The translations under genes and the position numbers were made by a program. This document shows positions 45,993 through 56,064 of a DNA stretch of 64,000 nucleotides, piece by piece. Numbering within the stretch: the first letter of the stretch is position 1; each line of letters begins with the position of its first letter. Source of the DNA: Clitoria ternatea (Eukaryota; Streptophyta; Magnoliopsida; Fabales; Fabaceae); the NCBI GenBank assembly GCA_037962975.1, contig CM075669.1, positions 105,788,501-105,852,500 of the forward strand, given 5' to 3'. The notes below the pieces were generated by a model. It was given only the letters and a program-made list of their open reading frames with translations. It was not told the DNA's origin and did not search any database.

Positions 45993-47019
45993 ATGAATAT
46001 GACTTAAGTGACAATTTTTTTAAAAATTAAATAAATACATGTGTCATGCTGATTCAATACTTAACTGATGGAAAGTTAACAAGGCTTAATCCTAACAAAA
46101 AATATTTCAAGGGTTAAATCCTAAAAGATTTTTCTTAGGAGTGGTCATAATTTCAAACTTTTTAGGAGCTAATTTTATATTTACGTTAGAAAGATTACAC
46201 ATACAAGTGTTGAGATGACTAACAATTGTTGATCACCTAAGCAATTAACTAACAAGAAGTTAATGGTAAGACTTAATTCCAACTTAAAAATATTCCGAAG
46301 ACTAAATCCTAAAATAGAATTTATTATAAGATTGATTCTAATTTTAAATTTTTTAAGAACTAATTTTATATTTAAGTCTTAAAATTTTTGTTGAACTAAA
46401 ATATTTAACTTTAAGAGTAATAATTGCAATATTTAGCTAAGTCTTGAACCAATTAATATTAAAAACTTAATCATCATTTAATTGAATATTGTTAAGCATA
46501 TATTACTTTTAATAAAATGATAAATTAAAAGAAAAAGAACAAAAGTATCAATTCATGATAAATAAAGCGATTCACATATTATTCTTTCCGTCTAGTCAAT
46601 CAGTGAGGGTCAATTTCCCCTCTGTTATTAGGATGCCATATTTGAAGTTTTGAAGAGTCAAATTCTCTGACTTTATAAATTAATCCTTATTTTAATATTA
46701 TAAGTCCCTATTTATAAAGATATATAGTTTTAGGAGAGTAATTATTATTTTGATATAAAAGATAATTTTATTTTTTAAATTTCTTCTCATTTAAAGTCAA
46801 ACTCCACTATCATATATTAATTGTACAAATATAGAATCATTAAATGGTTAAAGGTAAAATAGGAAAAAATATAATAAATGTTCCTAAATTTTTTTTGTAA
46901 GGGCTTATAAAATGAAACACTCTTTTTTATTATTTTTCTTTTAGAGACTTATAATATATCATAGAGGGTGTATTAGTTTTAAGTGTTAAGAAAAGCACTA
47001 AGAAAGTTTGTTGTTCTAA
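45993..47019. other. AT-rich DNA with no recognised feature
   Basis: About 1 kb, strongly AT-rich, with loosely repeated words such as AAGGCTTAATCCTAACAA and GACTAAATCCTAAAATAG (46080-46320). No coding similarity, LTR or terminal repeat is recognisable. Confidence 0.5.
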
Positions 47020-47850
47020 AATGGTTGGAGCTATCTCTAGTGAGGTGAACTCATCGGAGAAGGTTGATTTGATAAGGGGAAATTCCATGAAAAGTGAATA
47101 GGTGGAGGTTAGAATAGTGAAGGGTGTTGAAATAATTGATGAGAAAGAGGTAGGTAAAGCCTTTAAGGATGAAAATGATAATGAGTTTCCCACGAATGAC
47201 TCAAAGTTCTTTGAGAAAGAAGAAGCAATGCTGAATATGGTTCTTGAATGGGAGGAGGATCTCTACTAGATGTTCAAATCTATAAAGAGGAAAATATCCC
47301 CGATTGTCTAAGTCTTGGGGCTAAATATCTATTTCCAAGTTTTGGAAGCCAAATCTTTCCTTTGATTGGGCAATAAAGGGAAGTCTGAAGATTATAGATA
47401 TGAAAAATAATTTTTTCATGGTCTCTTTCAATTTTAATTCCATATAAGATTACAATTATGTTTTGTTTGAAGGGTTATGGATGATTGTTGATAACTATAT
47501 CATGGTGCAATGATGGAGATTATCTTTTCACCTTGGGAGAGCTTTATCAGGAAACTTGTTATGTGGATAAAGATTCAAGACTTTCCTGTAGAACTCCATA
47601 AAGGCAGATTCTCTCTTATGGAAAGTGTACAACAAACTATGAATAATGCTCAAAGTGAATAGGTTAATCTATTCACTTTAGGGGGAAATTTGTTAGATTA
47701 TATGTTGAATTGGATTTAGTATAGAGGTTAATCCCAAGAATTAAGGTTTTTGGTAAAGAGTTGAAAGTGGAATGTAAGGGGCTCTATATGATTAGTTTTT
47801 GATCTCTCTAATATAGGGAACGACTAAGTCTACTATGAAATCGAGAAGGT
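47020..47850 (+). pseudogene. DUF4283 / LINE ORF1-like relic
   Basis: Broken plus-strand frames recall the N-terminal protein of plant L1-type LINEs and DUF4283 proteins. An acidic stretch (FFEKEEAMLNMVLEWEEDLY, 47210-47270) is followed by LWKPNLSFDWAIKGSLKIID (about 47340), VLFEGLWMIVDNYIMVQ (about 47460), SPWESFIRKLVMWIKIQDFP (about 47530) and IKVFGKELKVECKGLYMISF (about 47740), which matches the order of DUF4283 and the segment leading to its zinc knuckle. Several stops and frameshifts are present; no reverse transcriptase follows. The family assignment is from the pattern of conserved Trp, Pro and Gly positions. Confidence 0.5.
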
Positions 47851-48624
47851 CTGGATGGTATAGATCTTATATCTTAATGGGTACTTGAATGAATGTCAAA
47901 TGGGGCAAAATGAGGGTGTGTCCAGTAAGGCATCTTCAAAGCTTAAGTAAAAAAGGTTATGTCAAAGCAAAAATGGATGGTATTGCTACACTAAGCAAAA
48001 AATATGTAGAAAAATATACCTTTATCATTTATATGTTTGTATTTATAGTAGAGAGGGGTTATAGTACAAATGTCATGATAAGAGTGTTAAACGCTTTTTC
48101 AAAATCTATTTGTGACGTGACAATTGGGTCAGTATGGGATGAAGACGATATGTTATGATGTTGGTTCATGCATATCTTACCTTTATTGGACGAGCTTTGC
48201 TTCAAGCTGAATTGGTGGTATGTTGTTTGATCTAGGCCAGATACTGGTTGTAAGAGTGTGTGTCTCCCCATGGTTTTCCAGACCTGGATGCCGATGTAAT
48301 CAAGATAATTAAATAATAAAAATGCGAGTAAATTTTTTGCATTTAAAATAATTTCAAAATACCTTAACGATTACATCAAGACTCAAACCACAGAAGACCA
48401 AAGAGTGAGATTTGATAATTTGTAACTAGATCGTAAAATAAATCTCCCATAATTGTATAAAAAAATAATAGAGTTTACAGCGGAAGAAGAATATGTATAC
48501 AGGGCACACGCCTAGTCCCATATATGAAGATATTAGAAAAAGCTTGGCAAAACATGCAAGCATACAACACAAGCCTATTAAGCCACGACTAATCTTAATC
48601 AAAAATCATAAATATGCATTGCCT

Positions 48625-48629
<5 letters not shown>
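47851..48629. other. Unassigned AT-rich DNA before relic G
   Basis: No recognised gene or repeat. An 89-codon frame at 47889-48158 has no family I recognise and may be chance or a degenerate LINE tail. Confidence 0.4.
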
Positions 48630-48661
<32 letters not shown>

Positions 48662-48697
48662 GCATATATATGTATATATATATATGTATATATATAC
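48630..48697. repeat. TA-rich microsatellite
   Basis: A run of TATATA with interspersed CATATG and TGTATA, directly left of the first recognisable codons of relic G; it may mark the break at which G lost its 5' end. Confidence 0.85.
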
Positions 48698-50690
48698 AAT
48701 GCAAATGCCAATGGCCCAAAATGCTATAGGTGTGGTGGTCCACACTATGTTCGCGAATGTGTGCACCGTGAGGACGTGGTATGCTTTAATTGTGATCAGG
48801 TGGGATATATCTGTCCTGCATGCCCTATGCTTACAAGACCGACTCCGATGCAAGCTAACACTCCCAACCGTGCTAATGCACCCGCTCATGTGAATCGCGG
48901 AGGCCACAATGGTGGTCGGGGCCGTGGTAATGGAAACAATGGTGGCCGAAATAGTGGCTATAATGGTAGGAGGCTTGGTAACAGTCGAGGTAACGGCAAT
49001 GGTGCCCGCGACGGAAATAGGAACGGTGGAAATCTTCAACCAAATACCGGAAGGGTGTTCGCTGTGACAAGTGAGAAAGCAGCACAAGTAGATAATTTAG
49101 TTAAAAGTAAGTGTGAAATACTCGGACATTTAGTTCATGTTATTTATGATTTGGGTGTGACTCATTCCTTTATATCCGAGGATTGTGTTCGACGATTGCG
49201 GTTGCCGGTGCGTTTAATGAAAAATGCCCTTATGATTACCACTCCAACCGGTACTTGTCTTAGATCGATTAATCGATATGATAATGTTGACATACTCCTA
49301 GAAGGGAGAAGGTTTATTGTGTCGTTTATTTGCTTACCTATGAAGGGATTAGAGGTCATACATGGTATGGATTAGCTCTCCGCCAATAAGGTTTTGGTTG
49401 ACTGTCAATAGCGGACTGTCATTTTCCCTTCTTCTAATGTGGGGAAATTTGATGTACAAGGTATAACTCAACTCTGCATATTACTATCTCTTGCCGATGG
49501 GATAAATGGTCCCGATCCCCTTAATACCCCTGTGGTGTCAGAATTTTTGGATATGTTTCCCGAGGAGATACTCGGTTTACCGCCTCCACGGGAGGTTGAA
49601 TTCACTATTGATCTTGTACCTGGTGCGAAACTAGTGTCTATCGCTCCTTATAGGATGTCTCCTATGGAGCTGGCTGAACTTAAGAAGCAAGTTGAGGAGC
49701 TACTTAAGAAGGAGTTTGCTCGACCCAGTTTGTAACCCCGGGGGGCTCCTGTTTTACTGGTCAAGAAGAAGGATGGAGCCATGCGATTGTGTGTTGACTA
49801 CTGTCAGTTGAACAAGATGACAATAAAGAATAAATATCCTTTACCTCATATTGATGACCTGCTGGATCAATTAAGAGGTTCTGTGGTGTTTTCAAAGATT
49901 GATTTGCACTCTGGTTACCATCAAATTTGGGTGAGAACTGAAGACATTCCGAAAACTGCCTTTAGGACTCGATATGACCATTATGAGTATGTTGTAATGC
50001 CATTCGGAGTGACTAATGCTCCAACGGTGTTCATGAGCTACATGAACCATATCTTTCATGAATACTTGGATCGTTTTGTTGTGGTATTCATCGATGATAT
50101 CCTAGTGTATTCCAAGAGCCGTGAGGAACACGAGGAACATTTGAAGGTTATGTTAAATATTCTTAGAGAGAACCAGTTGTATGCCAAGCTCTCTAAATGT
50201 GAATTCTGGTTGTCGAGCGTCCAGTTTCTTGGTCATGTGTTATCTGAAGAAGGTGTTTCAGTGGATCCTTCCAAAGTTGAAGCTATTATGGCATGGCCTA
50301 GACCTACATCGGTTACGAAAATCCAAAGTTTCCTTGGACTTGCCGGATATTATCGGAGGTTTATCGAAGGTTTTTCTCGTCTAGCTAAACCCTTAAGAAA
50401 CTTGACAAGAAAGAACCAACCTTTTGTATGGACGGTTGAGTGTGAGAGTTGCTTTAACGAGTTAAAGATGAGGCTGACTTCTACACCTATCTTGGCATCG
50501 CCTGATTTGCAAGAAGACTTTGTGGTGTACTGTGATGCTTCTAAGCATGGACTTGGATGTATTTTGATGTAAAAGGAACGTGTTATAGCTTATGCTTCAC
50601 GCCAGTTGAGACCTCATGAAGTTAATTACCCGACTCACGACTTGGAGTTGTCGGCAGTTGTGTTTGCCTTGAAGATTTAGCGTCATTATC
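48698..50690 (+). pseudogene. Relic G, left part: chromovirus gag knuckle, protease, RT, RNase H start
   Basis: Tekay-like coding DNA. Knuckles KCYRCGGPHYVREC (48718) and CFNCDQVGYICPAC (48782; the His is Tyr). A Gly/Asn/Arg-rich linker (48895-49030) is followed by protease with YDLGVTHSF (49147; usually DSGA). The linker to RT ([19 protein letters not shown]) and RT follow: [38 protein letters not shown], catalytic FIDD near 50090, [17 protein letters not shown]. RNase H starts [12 protein letters not shown] and ends at RHYL, where solo LTR H is inserted. In-frame stops at about 49373, 49409, 49733, 50570 and 50678, mostly C-to-T type. Confidence 0.9.
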
Positions 50691-50901
50691 TGTAACATCC
50701 TGATTTAAAAATTAACTACCGAATGAGATTAAGCCACTAAACTAAAAATAATTGCAAGTATAAATTACTCATTAATTGAGATTAATTTTAATTTAAGGGG
50801 ATGATTGCTGGTTGATTAAGATGGGCAACACGTGTAAAGCTGCCAACTTCACGTTCTCCCATCCCACTCTCCTTATTTCTTCGGTATAAGTTCAGAGGTC
50901 T
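50691..50901 (+). repeat. Solo LTR H, left part
   Basis: Starts TGTAACATCCTG right after the duplication TTATC (50686-50690). It resembles the first 200 bases of the LTR of A, more diverged. It is interrupted at GGTCT (50897-50901) by element C and resumes at 59851. Confidence 0.9.
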
Positions 50902-52451
50902 TGTTGACCCCGTTGTTGTAACCGGGTTTTGTCAATTGGCAAGCGCACCAATCGTTTGTAGTTTTCGAAATTTAGATATCGTTCCACTGGGATTGAAAGT
51001 TCAATAACAACAGTAATTTTCTACTTACTATGGTAAATGTGAAGGAAATTATAAACAAAAGAATGATTTATACACAATTTATACAGTATTCACAAGATAG
51101 CATGGTTGAGTGATTCATAAGATAAAAGAAAATAAAATCTATCTAAAAAGTTGAGTTGCAATCTAGAATAGGTAAGATACTTGAGATAAACACAGATAAA
51201 CAAATTATGTTGGAAATTGGATCCCTAATCTAGAATAACAATGAGGAACTCAAGACATGCATATTTAATCATCAAGTTTCATGTCATTGCAGCTTAAAAT
51301 CATTATAACCGATCCCTCGTGATATAAATTCTAAGAATTAACCGTAAAGTCCGATCCCTCGTGAGCTTTCTCAGTAAAAACTTGCATTAAGACCAGGCCT
51401 TATGGCAACAATGGTTAACAACCCCTATAGAATTGAGATACCAAGGGTATTCCAACTTTTTACTTTCGTCAAAACTAGTTTCAATACGGCATAAATAATC
51501 ATTCTCCCGTTTGACATTTACACTAATAAAACCAGTTTCGATACACATGAAAATCATTCTCCCGTTTGACGTTCATATTAATAAAAGGTTGAAATACTAA
51601 CATGGACTTGAATCATAAACATGCAGAGGTCGAATTCACAACATTATACTCGATAGATTAGTTCACCAATTCCAACATAAACAAATTAGTTACACATGGT
51701 AAAAGTAAAGACAACACTTACAGAGTTTGACATTACGAAGAAGACGATGGAAACTTCACGATACAACGATCACAATACACCGAAACACACTCAAGTATCT
51801 AGAAAACTATTCTAGAACTACAACTCACAAAAGAAAGTACTCAGAGTCGAGCACAAGAGAGAAGAGAAGAGAAGTGTATGGAATGGGATGATATGAATGG
51901 TGTTGGATGGCCCTATTTATAGGGCTAAGCAAGGGTTCTGACGCTACGCGTCCCTGTGACGCTACGTGTCAGACCCCTGACTCAGCCTCCATTAAACACT
52001 TGATAATGGCCACTTTCAATAATTAATCTTGATCATGCCTGGCCACTTGGACATGTTTCCACGAGTTTTTGGCCATTTATGCTGATTGGGGTGGCCCTTG
52101 GGCTGAGTGGGGTGCCCATTATTGGGTCCAAGTGGGGTGGTTGGCTAAAAGTAGGAGTGGAGACCACGCAGCACTGACGCTACGCGTGGCTTTGATGCGT
52201 AGCGTCAGCATCAAAAGTAGCTCTTGATGCTACGCGTGGGGTGAGGCTACCCGTCAGCTCCTCCAGTGTAATTTTCTCTTGATTTCTTAACTTTTTCACT
52301 GCAAAACTAGAGAAAATTGATCAAGGGCAGATTATTTCCAACAACATTCATTTATTGAATTTAAATCCTAATTTTCTAACAAATTAAACTAATTTTTATA
52401 ATTTTTATGAAATTTTTATTTAAGATTTTATTGAAAATTTGAGGACTAACA
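50902..52451 (-). repeat. 3' LTR of element C
   Basis: 1550 bp, same length as the other copy. Contains five CGCTACGCGT-type motifs near 51950-52255, a TATA box inside a perfect inverted repeat (GCCCTAT-TT-ATAGGGC, 51910-51925), and duplicated leader blocks (two CAAACGGGAGAATGATT-type and two CGAGGGATCGG units on the minus strand). Confidence 0.95.
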
Positions 52452-52470
52452 AATACCCCCAACTTGAGAC
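52452..52470 (-). promoter_or_regulatory. Polypurine tract of element C
   Basis: On the minus strand CTCAAGTTGGGGGTATT lies right before the 3' LTR start TGTTAGTCC. A near copy (CAAGTTGGGGGTATTTATTT) lies at about 52956-52975. Confidence 0.75.
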
Positions 52471-53697
52471 ATTGCTCGTCCTCGAGCAAGAGAGAAAAAT
52501 AAGAAGAATAAAAATTTGAAATCAAATTTTTAAGTTAGTCCGAAAATTTACCACAAAAAATAATTACACAATTTCAACTATTTTGTAATAATCAAAAACT
52601 GATTCAAATATAACAAAGGTTTAATGATAAAATTATTTACAATATTCTATTAACAACCAAGCAGAATTTCAGGCTTACCTCACAAGTGTTTATCTCTATG
52701 CAATTGGTAACCTGTTTCACTCAATCAATCATAAAATCAAACGAATTTAACTTTGTTTGTCATCTAATCAATGGTTATTTATACAGAGTTAATTCGGAAA
52801 TCATGAGGTCTTTTTACAGGTTGTAATGAGGCTTGGTTTACAAGAATCAATGGTTTTTCTTGGAATTCAAAAACCTAAAATCATAAAAGAGCATTTTACA
52901 ATCCTTAGGCTTTCTCTTGATCCAAACTTCTCATTTTCTTTTATTGATGAAAAATAAATACCCCCAACTTGATTCTTTTCACTATTTTTGACTTTTCTTT
53001 TCCATATTTTCTTTTTGAAAATAATTAAGTTGCTTATTTTCACTCCCCATTTTTGTGAGAACACTCAAAATATTTTTCCTTTATTTCAACTGCTCTTTTA
53101 ATCAATCAAGTATAGGGAATGGTAAAAACAAATTTAGGCTTTAAGGGTACCAAAGAATTTTATTTTAGGCTCAAATTGGCTTTGCAAAGGATAAAAGACT
53201 TTTTACCAAGGTAAGCTGTTTGGCCCAAGGTTTTGTTTCACCAATAAATGTGCCTTGATCATTTTCCCGAATTCTCTGTACAACAACACACATCAGAGAT
53301 TAAAGCAAAATCAATTCGAATTGAAAATATGCCGATTAAACCCTCAAGTGTTTTAAAAAGATCTCTCAACTTACCGGGTTATTGAAATTTGCTTGATGGT
53401 TAATAAACTTATTGTAATTAAATTTATCAAAATTCCTAAGTTATAAAGAATCAAATAATTAATTATACAAAATTGGTTTTATTGTGTAAAAACTCTAAGT
53501 GTATAAACTAGCTTACTAACAAAAATTTGATTATTTTTATTTAAAAAGAAGAATTATTTTTCGAAAAAATGAGCAAAAACAAATAAACACACCACACAAT
53601 GATAAAATGCCATAATATAAAATGTAAATATAAATGTAAATGTAAATCCAAATATAACTAGAAACAAATGTACTCAAAATAAATGAAGATGGCATCC
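52471..53697 (-). other. 3' noncoding interior of element C
   Basis: 1.2 kb of AT-rich DNA between ORF2 and the 3' LTR on the minus strand. No gene. It contains a second copy of the polypurine-tract sequence at about 52956-52975. Confidence 0.65.
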
Positions 53698-55005
53698 TCA
53701 ATCCTCCATCTGATCATCATCATCCTCCTCCTCCTCCTCCTCATCATCACCATCAGAGTCATGATGTGCACTAGAAGATCCACCAGTCTCAGGGTAGGTG
53801 GGTAAATGTCCGGGCCAAGCTACATGTGCTGAAAACTCGGCTGGAGTAACATAAGGTGCTCCCTCTCCCTGTAACCTGTACTGATAAAATTCATCGTGAA
53901 GATGAATATAAGCTCTGTGAGTGGCAGCCATCATCTGCATCATATGCTGATGCTCAAGTGACATCCGGGCAAAGCCCTGTGTAACAGCATCAGCAGATGG
54001 AGGCTGCACTGGTGGTCTCCTCCTCCGAGGTCGGGGCTGAGCCTCCTGCTCTAGTGATGGAAGCTCACACTGCTGCACAAAATAATCTCTGTTTACTAGA
54101 ACTTTAGGGACTCTCCCTGAAGAACTAGTAAACTCTGGTGAAGGTACAATGACTCCCTGCCTCCTCAGTAAGGCAGATATGATGAGAGGAAAGGGTATGG
54201 GGCGATTCACTTTATACCCAAGGGTATAAAAGTGAATCTGCTCGGAGATAAGCTCGGCGATATCAATGGTGTGGCCCTGGAGGATAGAATAAAGGAGGCA
54301 ACAACGCTCCACTGGAAGGGAAGAAAGATAGGTGACAGGAGTGATATTATGGAGCATGAGGTGGGACCACGCCTGGGCTCTGGGGGTAAGCTGGGTCTTG
54401 AGGAGGTTAGATGGACTCCTTCCAACCCTACTCAGGTTGAAAAAGATTCCATCCTTGCTCAGAAAATGAGCAGCCTCCTCGAGGGAGTATCCTAACTCTC
54501 CCTCAGCAAGAATCTTGTTTCTGTTTTCTTTCCAGAAACAAGTATTATCCTCGGGAGTAGGCTCCCAAGGGTTACCCAATAGGGTACTGATGGTGTCCCG
54601 GTCATAAGAGATATGCCGGCCTCTAACCCAACTCGTCCGCTGCTGCCCAAGATTCGGTGCGTCCTGGCGGGTCCTGTAAGCATTTGCGTAAAACTCCATC
54701 ACTAAGATGGGGTCCCCCTCAGTAGGTAGGGAGAATAGAGGTCCCCATCTCCTCTGCTGCACTCTATCCTGCAGCTCAGGATAGTCTCCTGCACTCAGGT
54801 CAAGGACCCTCTCCCAGATAAGTCTCTGGCCCTTGATCTGATGAAACCGTGCCCATTTCACATCCGTGCGAAATCTAGTAGGATCCCTCGGTCCTAACAC
54901 CTCCTGTCTCTGAGAATTAGGATCCTCAGAAGTGGTGTTGGTGTCTGTGGACTTCCTCTGTCTTTTAGAGAGACCGGCTGTGGGAATGGATTTCTTAGGT
55001 GCCAT
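53698..55005 (-). CDS. ORF2 of element C: plant transposon-type protein
   Basis: An intact ORF of 435 codons if started at MAPKKSIPTAG (ATG at 55005); the frame is open a further 20 codons upstream. The preferred ATG follows directly after TTTTTGCAG, a good 3' splice-site sequence, suggesting expression from a spliced RNA, as in the env-like position of Athila-type elements. Central motifs PILVMEFYANAYRTR, SWVRGRHISYDRDTISTLLG and LSSLPVERCCLLYSILQG fit, to my knowledge, the family named putative plant transposon protein (Pfam PF20167); its function is unknown. The N-terminus is basic and Ser/Thr-rich (KRQRKSTDTNTTSED), the C-terminus has an acidic tail of about 20 residues (DGDDEEEEEEDDDDQ). 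No signal peptide or membrane segment is evident in the MAPKK form, so it is not an obvious envelope protein. Confidence 0.8.
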   Translation of the reverse strand: MAPKKSIPTAGLSKRQRKSTDTNTTSEDPNSQRQEVLGPRDPTRFRTDVKWARFHQIKGQRLIWERVLDLSAGDYPELQDRVQQRRWGPLFSLPTEGDPILVMEFYANAYRTRQDAPNLGQQRTSWVRGRHISYDRDTISTLLGNPWEPTPEDNTCFWKENRNKILAEGELGYSLEEAAHFLSKDGIFFNLSRVGRSPSNLLKTQLTPRAQAWSHLMLHNITPVTYLSSLPVERCCLLYSILQGHTIDIAELISEQIHFYTLGYKVNRPIPFPLIISALLRRQGVIVPSPEFTSSSGRVPKVLVNRDYFVQQCELPSLEQEAQPRPRRRRPPVQPPSADAVTQGFARMSLEHQHMMQMMAATHRAYIHLHDEFYQYRLQGEGAPYVTPAEFSAHVAWPGHLPTYPETGGSSSAHHDSDGDDEEEEEEDDDDQMED

Positions 55006-56064
55006 CTGCAAAAAGAAAATATTTAAAATTAAACACACATTAAAACATAAACCACACACAAGCAAACAATTATTTGTAAAATATTTTTGGGTTTTTCTAA
55101 AAATTTTTCACAAAAAAATTGCAATTCAACAACATATTTTTGAATTAACATACATATATTCAAACAAAATACAATTTATTCAAAATTCATACAAAGTTGC
55201 AAGAAAGTATAAATATAAACTAAGAAAATTTATTAATTCAAAAGAAAACAGCAAACAACAAACAAACATCAAGAATTAAAAACAGAGACTGACGCTACGC
55301 GTGGTGTGACGCTACGCATCAGCCTGTTCTTCCCACGCTACGCGTCAGTGGGACGCTACGCGTGGGCTTACAGTTCATCCTCACGCTACGCGTCAGTGGG
55401 ACGCTACGCGTGGGATGTGCAGAAAAAAAAGAAAAACAGGGGTTGCACAGCAGCAACCCCTTTTCAACCTACACTACATCCATTCAATCCCTAACTCCTA
55501 ACAGCAATCAATCCCAATGGTCTTCTAATCCTAATCCTAACCACATTTATTTCTACAAATTAAAATCAAAAACAAAACTAAAGAGAAGGGATTAGAATAC
55601 TTACTTGTGATTCCTTGAGCAATGGGATTGAGAAGCTTGGGAAGAGAGAAAAAGGGAGTTTCTAAATTTTAGGGTTTTTGAAAGAGAACTAAAGTGAAGC
55701 AGAGAGGGAATTTTAGGTTTTAAAACCTAAGATGGGCCTCTCTGGTTCAGTTTTAAAAACTGAACGTGCGCTCTGACGCTACGCGTGTATGTGACGCTAC
55801 GCGTGATACCCAAAATGCAGAGTCCACGCTACGCGTCAAGGTGGCGCTACACGTGGGCTTCTGTTTTTGATTTTCCAAAATTTTGATTTTCAAAAACCTT
55901 TTCTTTTTAATCTTAAACTCCTTTTCTTTTAAAAATAAAATTCTATTTAATTATTTTTGAAATATGTTTTTTTTTAATTAAAAACATTAAAAATAAAGAG
56001 AAAAGAATGGGTTGCCTCCCATTGAGCGCTAGGTTTAATGTCTCCAGCCAGACATTACCTCTGA
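55006..56064 (-). other. Spacer between ORF2 and gag-protease in element C
   Basis: About 1 kb without a gene. It holds two clusters of CGCTACGCGT motifs (55291-55411, six copies; 55774-55857, four copies), a 10-bp-arm palindrome GTTCAGTTTT-a-AAAACTGAAC (55745-55765), and the end-of-pol block at 56008-56030. If ORF2 is spliced, this would be intron. Confidence 0.7.
55291..55411. repeat. CGCTACGCGT motif cluster in the C interior
   Basis: Six copies of GACGCTACGCGT or CACGCTACGCGT in 120 bases, arranged as alternating phrases ending in GTGG and GTCAG. Each contains the palindrome ACGCGT. Similar clusters at 55774-55857 and in both LTRs. Confidence 0.92.

Noticed and set aside
53698..55005. 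ORF2 of C as a retroviral-type envelope protein
   Set aside because: No signal peptide, transmembrane segment or fusion-like segment is visible in the form starting MAPKK; only its position is env-like.
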